In this document: piece after piece, positions 6,782 through 14,359 of the stretch
How positions within the stretch are numbered: position 1 is the stretch's first letter
Layout of the letters: every line of letters starts with the position of its first letter
Assembly: GCA_041913505.1 (NCBI GenBank)
Contig: JAYSFC010000079.1
Coordinates: 1-17,924, forward strand
Direction of reading: 5' to 3'
DNA: 17,924 nucleotides
Source of the DNA: JAYSFC01 sp041913505
GTDB lineage: Bacteria; Pseudomonadota; Gammaproteobacteria; Burkholderiales; Burkholderiaceae_C
The notes under the pieces: generated by a model
Told to the model about the DNA's origin: nothing
Databases searched by the model: none
What the model saw: only the letters and a program-made list of their open reading frames with translations
Made by a program: the position numbers and the translations under genes

Positions 6782-7843
6782 ATGAACACCCTTCCCCTTG
6801 GGCAGAGCGATCTGCATGTCACCCCCATCTGCCTTGGCACCATGACCTTCGGCGAGCAGGTGGACGAGCCAGACGCGCACGCCATCCTTGACCGCGCGCT
6901 TGGGCGCGGCGTGAACTTCATCGACACCGCCGAGATGTACGCCGTGCCCGCGCGCGAGGCCACCTATGGCGCAACGGAATCCATCATCGGCCGCTGGTTC
7001 GCCAGCCGCCCCGGCATGCGCAGCAAGGTTGTGCTGGCAAGCAAGGTCGCGGGCCCCTCGCGTGGCATGCCCTGGATCCGCGAGGGCAAGGGCATGACGG
7101 CGGCCGACATCGTGGCCTCGTGCGAGGCCAGCCTGCGTCGGCTGCAGACCGACGTGATCGATCTCTACCAGATCCACTGGCCCGAGCGGCACGTGCCCGT
7201 CTTCGGCACGCTTTACTACGACCCTGCAAAGGAAACCTCCGCCACGCCGATCCACGCGCAGCTCGAGGCGCTGGCCGCGCTCGTCAAGGCGGGCAAGATC
7301 CGCTACGTGGGCCTGTCCAACGAGACGCCCTACGGCGTGCATGAGTTCGTGCGCCTGGCCGAGCAGCACGGCCTGCCGCGCGTGGTGTCGGTGCAGAACC
7401 CGTACTGCCTCGTCAACCGCAGCTGGGAAAACGCCATGGACGAGAGCTGCCACCGGCTGGGCGTGTCGCTGCTGGCCTATTCGCCGCTGGCGTTCGGCAC
7501 GCTCACCGGCAAGTACGATGAGCACTCCCCGGCCGACGCGCGGGCCCCGCAGCAGGCGCGCCTGGCGAAGTTCGAGGCATCGCGCAAGCAGCGCTGGGGC
7601 CGCCCTGAGGCGCTGGCCGCCGCGCGGCGCTACAACCAGCTCGCGCGCGACCACGGCCTTTCACCCGCACGGATGGCGCTGGCTTTCTGCTACCAGAATT
7701 GGCGCGTGGCCAGCACCATCATCGGCGTGACCACGCTCGCGCAGCTCGACGAGGACCTGGACGCCTGGGGCACCACGCTGTCGCCCGAACTGCTCGCCGC
7801 GATCGATGCCGTGCGCTGGGAGCTGCGCGACCCCGCCCAGTGA
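6782..7843 (+). CDS. tas: Tas-type aldo/keto reductase
   Basis: A 353-residue NADP(H)-dependent aldo/keto reductase very like E. coli Tas. Recognisable stretches include LGTMTFGEQ, NFIDTAEMY, ASKVAGPSR, TDVIDLYQIHWPER, GKIRYVGLSNET and VQNPYCLVNRS. The catalytic tetrad is present: Asp48, Tyr53, Lys88 and His132. Such enzymes reduce carbonyl compounds in the cytoplasm; the natural substrate of Tas is not settled, although it can support tyrosine prototrophy in E. coli under starvation. The start is ATG at 6782 (MNTLPLGQSDLHV); upstream frame extension has no family similarity. The Shine-Dalgarno sequence is weak. The ybaK gene follows after a copy of the hairpin repeat. Confidence 0.94.
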   Translation: MNTLPLGQSDLHVTPICLGTMTFGEQVDEPDAHAILDRALGRGVNFIDTAEMYAVPAREATYGATESIIGRWFASRPGMRSKVVLASKVAGPSRGMPWIREGKGMTAADIVASCEASLRRLQTDVIDLYQIHWPERHVPVFGTLYYDPAKETSATPIHAQLEALAALVKAGKIRYVGLSNETPYGVHEFVRLAEQHGLPRVVSVQNPYCLVNRSWENAMDESCHRLGVSLLAYSPLAFGTLTGKYDEHSPADARAPQQARLAKFEASRKQRWGRPEALAAARRYNQLARDHGLSPARMALAFCYQNWRVASTIIGVTTLAQLDEDLDAWGTTLSPELLAAIDAVRWELRDPAQ

Positions 7844-7846
7844 TAG

Positions 7847-7902
7847 GCCTGAAAAGTGTCGCTCGTGCTTTCCCGGAAAGCGCGGGCAGCTACTATTTTT
7901 GA
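7847..7902 (-). repeat. interspersed intergenic hairpin repeat, copy B
   Basis: Read on the minus strand this is AAAAATAGTAGCTGCCCGCGCTT, then a loop, then GGAAAGC-CG, ending CAGGC. It matches copy A after argG at AGCTGCC-GCGCTT and GGAAAGC. On the plus strand CGTGCTTTCC pairs with GGAAAGCGCG around a single C, with one G-T wobble. It fills almost all the space between tas (stop 7843) and ybaK (start 7910), so it lies in the leader of the ybaK transcript. Confidence 0.7.
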
Positions 7903-7909
7903 AAAGAAA

Positions 7910-8428
7910 ATGGCGAAAAAAGACAAGGCCGCCCACGTCAGCGAAACACCTGCCACGCAGATGCTGCGCGCAGCGAAGGTGGAATTCACCGAGCACCCTT
8001 ACGACTACGTGGAGCACGGCGGCACCGAGGAGTCGGCGCGGCAACTGGGGCTCGATGAGCACATGGTGGTCAAGACGCTCGTGATGCAGGACCAGGATGC
8101 CCGGCCGCTCATCGTGCTGATGCATGGCGACTGCAAGGTGTCCACCAAGAACCTCGCGCGCCAGATCGGTGCCAAGAGTGTGGAGCCCTGCAAGCCCGAG
8201 GTGGCCAACCGTCATAGCGGGTACCTGGTGGGCGGCACTTCGCCGTTCGGTACGCGCAAGGACATGCCGGTGTTCATCGAGGAGAGCATCCTCGCGCTGC
8301 CGCGCATTGCCATCAACGGCGGGCGGCGCGGGTTTCTGGTGCAGATCGACCCGCAGGTGTGCGTGCGGCTGCTGGGCGCGAAGCCCGTGCAGTGCGCGCT
8401 GGGCGACGAGGCGGCAGGGCGTGGGTAA
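7910..8428 (+). CDS. ybaK: Cys-tRNA(Pro)/Cys-tRNA(Cys) deacylase YbaK/EbsC
   Basis: A 172-residue trans-editing enzyme that hydrolyses Cys mischarged onto tRNA(Pro). The fold is recognised from TPATQMLRAAKVEFTEHPY, MVVKTLVM (the catalytic Lys region, Lys55), KVSTKNLARQIGAKSVEPC and GYLVGGTSPFGTRK with AINGGRRGFLVQI. The length is normal. I chose ATG at 7910 (MAKKDKAAHV) because residues added by an upstream start at 7856 are encoded by the intergenic repeat and are not conserved. GAAAAGAAA upstream is only a weak ribosome binding site. It lies 66 bases after tas and 42 bases before the diguanylate cyclase gene, so co-transcription is possible. Confidence 0.92.
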   Translation: MAKKDKAAHVSETPATQMLRAAKVEFTEHPYDYVEHGGTEESARQLGLDEHMVVKTLVMQDQDARPLIVLMHGDCKVSTKNLARQIGAKSVEPCKPEVANRHSGYLVGGTSPFGTRKDMPVFIEESILALPRIAINGGRRGFLVQIDPQVCVRLLGAKPVQCALGDEAAGRG

Positions 8429-8470
8429 GGTGCGGATACGGTGCTGATAGGGCGCGGGTAGGCTGCGGGC

Positions 8471-9670
8471 ATGGTTGCAACCGTCATCGTCGGCATGCTG
8501 TGCGTGCATTTGCTGTGCTTTGCCGTGATGTTCTGGCTGATCAGCACACGCCTGCAAGGCCAGAAGCTGGGCATGGATGCCTTTGCCGTGGGCAATGCCA
8601 TGCTGGGCGCCGCCTATGTGCTGCAACTGCTGGGTGGCCCGCCAGGCTGGAATGCGCTGAGCGTGGTCAACCATACGTTGACCTTGTGCGTGCCCCTGGT
8701 GTACTGGGTGGGGGCCCTGCGGTTCTTTGGCCGCTCCACGCCCTTGCTGAAGCCCCTGTTCCTGCTGGGGCTGGGCTATGCGGCAGCGCAGGTGCTGGTG
8801 CAGTGGCTTGCGGGGTCGGTCGCGCGCTACGCCATGCTGTCGTTCGCTTCGGCGGCGGTCTTCCTGGCCATGACGGTGGCCGTGGTCCAGGCCATGCGCA
8901 GCATGGCCAAAGACCTGCGCGTGGAGATGGCGCTGTTCGCGCTGTTGATCGGCGGGCTGTGCGTGCTGAACGCCATCAAGGGCGTGCTGGTAGCGCGGGG
9001 CGGGCTGGAGGCGCTGGGCATGGAGCACCGCTTCCAGGTCGTGTTCTATATCTACATGTCCTTCCTCGCCACGGTGCTGGCGCTGTCCATGATCTGGCTG
9101 GTGCTGCGCCGCTTGACCGACGCGCTGCGGGCCACCGCGGAGCGCGATCCGTTGACGCAGCTGCTGAACCGGCGCGGCCTGCTGGCGGGGCTGGAAGGGC
9201 ATTTTCGCTCGCGCAGCGCGGCGCCGGCGCGCCTGCTGATGCTCGACATCGACCACTTCAAGCGCATCAACGACACCCATGGCCACCAGGCCGGAGACAT
9301 GGTTCTGTGCCATGTGGCCGGGCTGCTGCGGCACGCGCTGCGGCGCGGCGACCTGGCCAGCCGCATGGGGGGCGAGGAGTTCGTGCTCGTCTGCTTCGGC
9401 GCGGATGAGGACGGCGTGCGGCACCTGGCCGAGCGCTTGCGGTCCACCATCGCGCAGCAAGCCGCGCCCATGCCGATGATGGACGGGGAGTTGCACTGCA
9501 CCGTGACCATCGGGGTGTCGCAGCCCTTCCGCGGCCGGGACGGATTTGACGGTGCCGTGCAGCAGGCCGATGCCGCGCTCTACCGCGGCAAGGCGGGCGG
9601 GCGCAACCGCATCGAGTGGGCGCGCGAGGGCATGCACGCCCCTGCGGCTGGGGAGCCGGGGGCGGCCTGA
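8471..9670 (+). CDS. membrane-bound diguanylate cyclase (GGDEF)
   Basis: A 399-residue inner-membrane protein. Residues 1-212 hold about six or seven hydrophobic helices without a recognised sensor family name. A short linker, RATAERDPLTQLLNRRGL, leads into a GGDEF domain (about 222-385). The active site is GGEEF at 300-304, with Asp259 in MLDIDHFKRINDTHGHQAGD as the metal ligand. The inhibitory I-site RRGD (291-294) lies five residues before GGEEF. All catalytic marks are present, so it should make c-di-GMP from GTP, with product inhibition. The ligand of the membrane sensor part is unknown. It starts 42 bases after ybaK. The yajQ operon, with a degenerate HD-GYP gene, lies just beyond plsY. 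Confidence 0.94.
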   Translation: MVATVIVGMLCVHLLCFAVMFWLISTRLQGQKLGMDAFAVGNAMLGAAYVLQLLGGPPGWNALSVVNHTLTLCVPLVYWVGALRFFGRSTPLLKPLFLLGLGYAAAQVLVQWLAGSVARYAMLSFASAAVFLAMTVAVVQAMRSMAKDLRVEMALFALLIGGLCVLNAIKGVLVARGGLEALGMEHRFQVVFYIYMSFLATVLALSMIWLVLRRLTDALRATAERDPLTQLLNRRGLLAGLEGHFRSRSAAPARLLMLDIDHFKRINDTHGHQAGDMVLCHVAGLLRHALRRGDLASRMGGEEFVLVCFGADEDGVRHLAERLRSTIAQQAAPMPMMDGELHCTVTIGVSQPFRGRDGFDGAVQQADAALYRGKAGGRNRIEWAREGMHAPAAGEPGAA

Positions 9671-9704
9671 TCCGGCCGGCCGGGGGTACGGCGAATGGCA
9701 AAAT

Positions 9705-9735
9705 GGGGAGCGCCGCGAGCGCGAATGCGCTCCCC
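9705..9735 (+). repeat. perfect 9-bp inverted repeat between the diguanylate cyclase gene and plsY
   Basis: GGGGAGCGC at 9705-9713 and GCGCTCCCC at 9727-9735 are perfect inverted arms around a 13-base loop. It sits 34 bases beyond the cyclase stop and 50 bases before the plsY start. No T-run follows, so a classical intrinsic terminator is doubtful; it may stabilise the mRNA end or act in the plsY leader. Confidence 0.6.
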
Positions 9736-9785
9736 GAGCGGCCCCATAACCATTCCAATTCGCCCGCTTTCGAGAGAGTCCTCCC

Positions 9786-10445
9786 GTGTCCCTTGCCTAT
9801 TCCGCCCTGGCGACCATCGCCGCCTACCTGCTGGGTTCCTTGTCGTTCGCCGTGATCGTGAGCCGCGTGATGGGCCTGTCGGACCCGCGCACCTACGGCA
9901 GCAAGAACCCCGGTGCCACGAACGTGTTGCGATCGGGCTCCAAGGCAGCCGCTGTCGTCACGCTGCTGCTCGACGCGGCGAAGGGCTGGCTGCCCGTGGT
10001 GCTGGTGCAAGGGTTCTGTAAGCCCTACGGCCTGGAGGAGGGCACTGTGGCGCTCGTGGGCCTGGCGGCCTTCCTGGGCCACCTGTGGCCGGTGTTCTTC
10101 CGCTTCGTGGGGGGCAAGGGCGTGGCCACGGCGCTGGGGGTGCTGCTGGGCTTCAGCCCCTGGCTGGGCCTGGCCTCGGCGCTCACCTGGCTCATCATCG
10201 CGGTGTTCTTCCGGTATTCGTCGCTGGCCTCGCTGGTGGCGGCCGTGTTCGCGCCCGTGTACTACCTGATGGCTGGCGGAGTGCTGTGGTACGCAGAGAC
10301 CCCGATCGCAGTGGCTATCGGCGTGATGGCCACGCTGCTGGCCTGGCGGCACCGGGAGAACATCCAGCGCCTCATCGCGGGCACCGAATCCAAGCTGGGC
10401 CAGGGCAAGGCGAAGGCCAAGGCCGGCACCGCAAAGAAGCACTGA
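9786..10445 (+). CDS. plsY: acyl-phosphate:glycerol-3-phosphate acyltransferase PlsY
   Basis: A 219-residue integral membrane enzyme that moves an acyl group from acyl phosphate to glycerol-3-phosphate, the first step of phospholipid synthesis. The three conserved cytoplasmic motifs are visible: GSLSFAVIVSR, GSKNPGATNVLRSGSK, and GHLWPVFFRFVGGKGVAT. Several membrane helices lie between them, and the tail is Lys/Ala-rich (GQGKAKAKAGTAKKH). The start is GTG at 9786 (MSLAYSALATIAAYLLGS), with GAGAGAG upstream. The gene converges with the minus-strand HD-domain gene, the two stops being only 33 bases apart. Confidence 0.96.
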   Translation: MSLAYSALATIAAYLLGSLSFAVIVSRVMGLSDPRTYGSKNPGATNVLRSGSKAAAVVTLLLDAAKGWLPVVLVQGFCKPYGLEEGTVALVGLAAFLGHLWPVFFRFVGGKGVATALGVLLGFSPWLGLASALTWLIIAVFFRYSSLASLVAAVFAPVYYLMAGGVLWYAETPIAVAIGVMATLLAWRHRENIQRLIAGTESKLGQGKAKAKAGTAKKH

Positions 10446-10478
10446 GGCCCTGAAGCACCGGGTGTGCGCCGTCGGCGC

Positions 10479-11492
10479 TCAGACCAGAGTGCCTGGTACG
10501 GTGACCATGTTGCACAGCTCCTCGCTGTGCCGCGCGGCATAGAGGCCCAGGCGCACCATGGTGCGGTGGTCCAGCTCCACCGTCACGGCCGAGCGCGCCA
10601 GGGCCGACTGCAGCCGCCGCTTTCCATCGGCGGTGTGGTGCAGCCGGGGCTCGTGCCGGGGGTGTCCGGCGCTGTCGAGAATGCTCGCGACCAGCGGGGC
10701 GTTGGCCTGGTGGCTGCGGCGCAGCACCACGGCCGTGTCGCCGTTGTCCAGGCGCGCGAAGGTGCCGGGCGGGCACAGGCCGATGGTGCGCACCAGGGTG
10801 TAGCTGACCTCGTCGCGCTGATCCACCTCCTGGCCCACGATGGCACGCACCGAGTCGGTGGCGCTGCGGCCCGCGCGCGACTTGCGCGGGCTGATCATGG
10901 CCGCATAGCGGTCGATGGTGCCCAGGATGCGCGTGAGCCGGTCCTGGGGCGACTGCCCGGCCAGGGCCGTGCGCTCGGAGATGCCGGCATGGTGCTGACC
11001 CACCACGTCGAGCCAGAGTGGGTCCTGCACGAAAAGGCGCGTGAGCAAGGCTTGGCTCTCGCGTGGGTGGTTGCGGATGGCTTCCTGCTGGATGGCGCTG
11101 GGGCGTTCGCGCTGCTCGGCCAACTGATCCTGCAGCTGCGTCATGCCGATGTTCATGGTGAGTGCGGCACGCACCAGGCTGTCGCGTTCGGCCGGGGGCA
11201 GCTGGAACTCTTGCGCGAGGATGTGGCACAGCGTGCCGCACACCAGCGCGTGCGAGGCGCTATAGCCCACCGTCGAGGTGGAGGCGAGCTGGAACATGAG
11301 GTAGAGCGCAGCGTCGATGTCGTGCGCCACGAGCTCCTGCAGCCAGTGGTCCAGCTGGCGCACCTTGGCGCCGAAGTCCTGCACCTGCAGCGGCCGCGAA
11401 AGCAGCACGGACAGGGCAGACTCCAGGTCAGACCACAGGCCTAGCAGGTCCTCGTACTGGTCATTGGAGGGGGCGCTTTCGTGGGGCAGCAT
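10479..11492 (-). CDS. degenerate HD-GYP-like domain protein
   Basis: A 337-residue protein, probably cytoplasmic. Residues about 78-215 follow the HD-GYP pattern: H81 in SASHALVCGTLCHILA, AALTMNIGM (110-117), NHPRESQALL (141-150), QHHAGI (166-171) and LGTIDRYAAMISPR (190-203). The key residues are lost: the HD dyad of LHDIGK is MN at 113-114, HHE has become HHA, and the GYP triplet is absent. It is therefore unlikely to hydrolyse c-di-GMP; a binding or scaffold role is possible. Residues 215-337 match no family I can name. The ATG at 11492 lies 7 bases after the protease stop; a GTG at 11531 would overlap that gene. It is the last gene of the yajQ operon. HDOD-type signalling proteins are an alternative comparison. 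Confidence 0.78.
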   Translation of the reverse strand: MLPHESAPSNDQYEDLLGLWSDLESALSVLLSRPLQVQDFGAKVRQLDHWLQELVAHDIDAALYLMFQLASTSTVGYSASHALVCGTLCHILAQEFQLPPAERDSLVRAALTMNIGMTQLQDQLAEQRERPSAIQQEAIRNHPRESQALLTRLFVQDPLWLDVVGQHHAGISERTALAGQSPQDRLTRILGTIDRYAAMISPRKSRAGRSATDSVRAIVGQEVDQRDEVSYTLVRTIGLCPPGTFARLDNGDTAVVLRRSHQANAPLVASILDSAGHPRHEPRLHHTADGKRRLQSALARSAVTVELDHRTMVRLGLYAARHSEELCNMVTVPGTLV

Positions 11493-11499
11493 AGGTGGG

Positions 11500-12138
11500 T
11501 CAGCGGCGCTTTTCCAGCACCATCTGTTCACCGGTGCGGGTCATGTGGAATTCGGACAGAAAGCTGTTGCCCAGCAGCACGAAGGGCATGGGCTGGGGGG
11601 TGACGATGGCGTCGACGCCATACACCGACACGTCGCCGATGCGCACAGTGTCTAGCCGCACGCGCCAGCCCTGGGCCACGCCGTTGGCGGTGCCCAGGTT
11701 CACGGGCTGGCCGCTCTGGTAGTCCAGGCCCATGCGCTCGGCGTCGGGGCGGCTGATGGCCACGGTGCTGGCGCCCGTGTCCACCATGAACTGCATGGTC
11801 TGGCCGTTGATGGTGCCGCTGTGGACGAAGTGGCCCCGGCTGTCGGCAATCAGCACCACGCGCCGGCCCGCGGCGCCGGCGCCCACGCTCACGGGGGCTT
11901 CCCCCATGCGCAGCGTGCGGCGGTCGGTGCCGATGAGCACCACGGCCTCCTCGCGCCCCACGGAGACGACCTTCACGCCCTTGTGCTCTTCACCCGCAGC
12001 CAGGGCGCGGGGCGTGCCGCCGTCAACCACCAGCAGGGCCTTGCTGCCCAGGATGCCGCTGAGCGCCACGGCCTGGGCGGCCGCGAGCAGGGGCGTGGCC
12101 AGCAATACGGAGGCGGCCAGAAAGGCGTAGGGGCGCAT
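11500..12138 (-). CDS. exported retropepsin-like aspartic protease (clan AA)
   Basis: A 212-residue protein with a signal peptide (MRPYAFLAASVLLATPLLAA, then AQA). After an N-terminal segment with short beta-like stretches (residues 24-85) comes a single-chain retropepsin-like domain. The catalytic motif is FMVDTGASTVAIS with Asp120, and the second hallmark is FVLLGNSFLSEF near the C-terminus. This matches the bacterial TIGR02281-type clan AA proteases, which have one DTG and probably act as dimers. The periplasm is the expected site; substrates are unknown. I chose the ATG at 12138 since it begins the signal peptide. It starts 19 bases after yajQ and ends 7 bases before the HD-domain gene, so the three genes form an operon. 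Confidence 0.87.
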   Translation of the reverse strand: MRPYAFLAASVLLATPLLAAAQAVALSGILGSKALLVVDGGTPRALAAGEEHKGVKVVSVGREEAVVLIGTDRRTLRMGEAPVSVGAGAAGRRVVLIADSRGHFVHSGTINGQTMQFMVDTGASTVAISRPDAERMGLDYQSGQPVNLGTANGVAQGWRVRLDTVRIGDVSVYGVDAIVTPQPMPFVLLGNSFLSEFHMTRTGEQMVLEKRR

Positions 12139-12157
12139 GGGGCGTGGACGGGAGGGG

Positions 12158-12643
12158 TCAGTCGCGGAAGTTGTCGAACGACAGCGGCACGTCGGCAATC
12201 TCCTTGCGGATCAGCGCCATGGCGGTCTGCAGGTCGTCGCGCTTGGCACCGGTGACGCGCACTTTTTCCTCCTGGATGGCGGCCTGCACCTTGAGCTTGC
12301 TTTCTTTCAGCAGCTTCTGGATCTTCTTGGCCAGTTCGCTCTCGATGCCGTTCTTCACCTTCACGACCTGCTTGAGCTTGTCGCCGCCGATCTTCTGGGC
12401 CTTCTGCACGTCGAGGAAGCGCACGTCCACGCTGCGCTTGGTGAGCTTGTTGCGCAGGATGTCCTCGACCTGGGTGAGCTGGAAATCAGCGTCGCCGAAC
12501 AGCGTGATTTCCTTGTCCTTGAGCTCGATGGCGGCGGAAGTGCCCTTGAAATCGAAGCGGGTGCCGATTTCCTTGGCGGTGTTCTCGACCGCGTTTTTCA
12601 CTTCCACGAAATTGGCTTCGCAAACGGTATCAAAAGAAGGCAT
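12158..12643 (-). CDS. yajQ: YajQ family nucleotide-binding protein
   Basis: A 161-residue cytoplasmic protein, full length for the family. It starts MPSFDTVCEANFVEVKNAVE and contains TRFDFKGTSAAIEL, ITLFGDADFQLTQV and a Lys-rich second half ending ADVPLSFDNFRD. YajQ proteins have two RNP-like domains; the Xanthomonas member binds c-di-GMP and others bind tRNA or GTP. It is the first gene of the operon with an exported protease and a degenerate HD-GYP protein, and it is divergent from murB across 76 bases. With the nearby diguanylate cyclase, a c-di-GMP link is plausible but unproven here. Confidence 0.95.
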   Translation of the reverse strand: MPSFDTVCEANFVEVKNAVENTAKEIGTRFDFKGTSAAIELKDKEITLFGDADFQLTQVEDILRNKLTKRSVDVRFLDVQKAQKIGGDKLKQVVKVKNGIESELAKKIQKLLKESKLKVQAAIQEEKVRVTGAKRDDLQTAMALIRKEIADVPLSFDNFRD

Positions 12644-12719
12644 AGCAGAACTCTGGGTCTCTGGTGGGAAAACGGGGCGCGCCGGGGGCCGGGGAGGGCC
12701 CGATGCGACAATCCAGGCG

Positions 12720-13796
12720 ATGTTAGTCGAGAAAAACGCCCCCCTCCAGCCCTGCAACACCTTCGGCATCGTGGCGCGCGCCCACACGCTGGTGCGTGTG
12801 CGCTCGGTGCAGGACGTGCACGACCTGCTGGCCGACCACCGACTGGCGCGCCAGCCCCTGTTCGTGCTGGGCGGTGGCAGCAACATCGTGCTCACGGGCG
12901 ATGTCAAGCCCGTGGTGCTCAAGATGGAGATCAAGGGGCTGCGCCTGCTTGAGGAAACCGACAAGGCCTGGATCGTCGAGGCCGGCGCGGGCGAGATCTG
13001 GCACGAAACCGTGGCCTGGACGCTGGCCCAGGGCTACCCGGGCCTGGAGAATCTGGCGCTGATCCCCGGCACCGTGGGCGCGGCGCCCGTGCAGAACATC
13101 GGCGCCTATGGCGTGGAACTGCAGGACCGCTTCCACTCGCTCGCCGCCATCGACCTGGCCACGGGCCAGCCCTTCACGCTCGACGCCGCGCAGTGCGCCT
13201 TCGGCTACCGTGACTCGGTGTTCAAACACGCGGCGCCGCGGGCCCCGCACGAGGGCGGCGGCCTGCACCGGGGCATGGGGCTGTCGGGGCGTGCCGTCAT
13301 TACCCACGTGCGCTTGTGGCTGCCCAAGGAGTGGCGCCCCGAGCTGGGCTACCTCGATCTGGAGAGAAAACGCGCCGAAGCCGGCGTGGAGCATCCCACG
13401 GCGCAGCAGATCTTCGACTGGGTGTGCGAAATCCGGCGCGCCAAGCTGCCCGATCCGGCCGTGGTGGGCAACGCGGGCAGCTTTTTCAAGAACCCCACGG
13501 TGACCCCCGAGCAGTGCGCCGACATCATCGCGCGCGAACCCAAGATCGTGCACTACCCCATGCCCGACGGCACCATCAAGCTCGCCGCGGGCTGGCTCAT
13601 CGATGCCTGCGGCTGGAAGGGCAAAAGCGTGGGCAAGGCCGGCGTGTACGAGAAGCAGGCCCTGGTGCTGGTCAACCGCGGGCGCGGGGCCGACAGCGTG
13701 ACGGGCGGCGAGGTCATGACCCTGGCCCGCGCCATCCAGACCAGCGTGTACGAGCGCTTCGGCATCCGCCTGGAGCCCGAGCCCGTGGTGGTGTGA
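12720..13796 (+). CDS. murB: UDP-N-acetylenolpyruvoylglucosamine reductase MurB
   Basis: A 358-residue FAD enzyme that reduces UDP-GlcNAc-enolpyruvate to UDP-MurNAc in peptidoglycan synthesis. It is the type I (E. coli-like) form. FAD-binding marks are FVLGGGSNIVLTGD (48-61) and LIPGTVGAAPVQNIGAYGVE (114-133). The active-site Arg is R164 in FGYRDSVFK. The proton-donor Ser is S254 in GNAGSFFKNP, and the C-terminal Glu is in LEPEP (351-355). It starts at ATG 12720 (MLVEKNAPLQPCNTFG) with little ribosome binding site visible. A 20-residue stretch rich in Gly and Ala (171-190, AAPRAPHEGGG) looks like a lineage-specific loop. A strong terminator follows. Confidence 0.96.
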   Translation: MLVEKNAPLQPCNTFGIVARAHTLVRVRSVQDVHDLLADHRLARQPLFVLGGGSNIVLTGDVKPVVLKMEIKGLRLLEETDKAWIVEAGAGEIWHETVAWTLAQGYPGLENLALIPGTVGAAPVQNIGAYGVELQDRFHSLAAIDLATGQPFTLDAAQCAFGYRDSVFKHAAPRAPHEGGGLHRGMGLSGRAVITHVRLWLPKEWRPELGYLDLERKRAEAGVEHPTAQQIFDWVCEIRRAKLPDPAVVGNAGSFFKNPTVTPEQCADIIAREPKIVHYPMPDGTIKLAAGWLIDACGWKGKSVGKAGVYEKQALVLVNRGRGADSVTGGEVMTLARAIQTSVYERFGIRLEPEPVVV

Positions 13797-13823
13797 GCGT
13801 GTGCTGCAAAAAGCTCTGTTTTT

Positions 13824-13869
13824 GATAGCGTAAAAAGACCGCTGCATAAGCGCATGCGGCCAAAAAGGC
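13824..13869 (+). repeat. degenerate copy (D) of interspersed intergenic repeat
   Basis: This 46-base stretch starts GATAGC and ends GGC. It aligns without gaps to the 46-base copy A after argG, sharing GATAGC, the central AAGCGC and the final GGC at the same offsets. The hairpin arms are poorly kept. It lies between the murB stop and the terminator. Confidence 0.5.
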
Positions 13870-13897
13870 AAAAAAACCGCCCTGGGGGCGGTTTTTT
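13870..13897. terminator. bidirectional intrinsic terminator between murB and the SPW gene
   Basis: A run of A is followed by ACCGCC, a short loop CTGGG, GGCGGT and a run of T, giving a GC-rich hairpin with A and T tracts on both sides. It can end transcription from murB on the plus strand and from the sigma/CMD/SPW group on the minus strand, which ends at 13913. Confidence 0.93.
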
Positions 13898-13912
13898 CGT
13901 TCCGGCACCGCG

Positions 13913-14278
13913 TCAGTGCGCCGTGCTGTCGTGCCGGAAGGGGTAGTAGTCCTTGTCGATGCTCACCACCCAGAGGGCGAGCCCGAGGACCACGATGCCC
14001 GAGACCACGGCGTTGCGCATGGCGTCCATGTGCATGCTGAAGCCCAGCACCCAGGGCGAGACGATCATCCACAGCCCCAGCACGCCCTCGGTCCATTCCT
14101 CCCAGGCCCGGGGCACGAAAATCGCTCCGAGCGCCGCGGCAATGAGGGCCAAGCCGATGACCACACCGTTGGCGGTGGGGGTCATCTGATCCTGGTAACC
14201 CAGAACCCAGGGCGACAGAGCCAGCCAGGCGCCCAAGAGGGCATTGAGCGGGTCCTGCCAATGTTTCATCTGCTTCAT
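13913..14278 (-). CDS. SPW-repeat membrane protein
   Basis: A 121-residue integral membrane protein with two copies of the SPW motif: LALSPWVLGY (19-28) and MIVSPWVLGF (71-80). Each starts a helix pair, so about four membrane segments are expected. The family has no established function. A strong Shine-Dalgarno AGGAGGT lies 8 bases before the ATG at 14278. It is 81 bases downstream of the carboxymuconolactone decarboxylase-like gene on the same strand and ends at the bidirectional terminator, so it is probably the last gene of the ECF41 operon. Confidence 0.9.
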   Translation of the reverse strand: MKQMKHWQDPLNALLGAWLALSPWVLGYQDQMTPTANGVVIGLALIAAALGAIFVPRAWEEWTEGVLGLWMIVSPWVLGFSMHMDAMRNAVVSGIVVLGLALWVVSIDKDYYPFRHDSTAH

Positions 14279-14359
14279 GGCTGCTACCTCCTACCGCCGC
14301 AACCGTGGCTGGCGGCATGTGGTTGGATCGCGCATGGGGGGCAATGGTTCCGGACTGCC

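Noticed and set aside
7661..9637. A 658-residue minus-strand open frame opposite ybaK and the diguanylate cyclase
   Set aside because: His/Gln/Arg-rich shadow composition; the plus strand carries catalytic motifs of known families.
9705..9735. The inverted repeat after the diguanylate cyclase gene as an intrinsic terminator
   Set aside because: The stem is good, but no T-run follows on either strand, so I listed it only as an inverted repeat.
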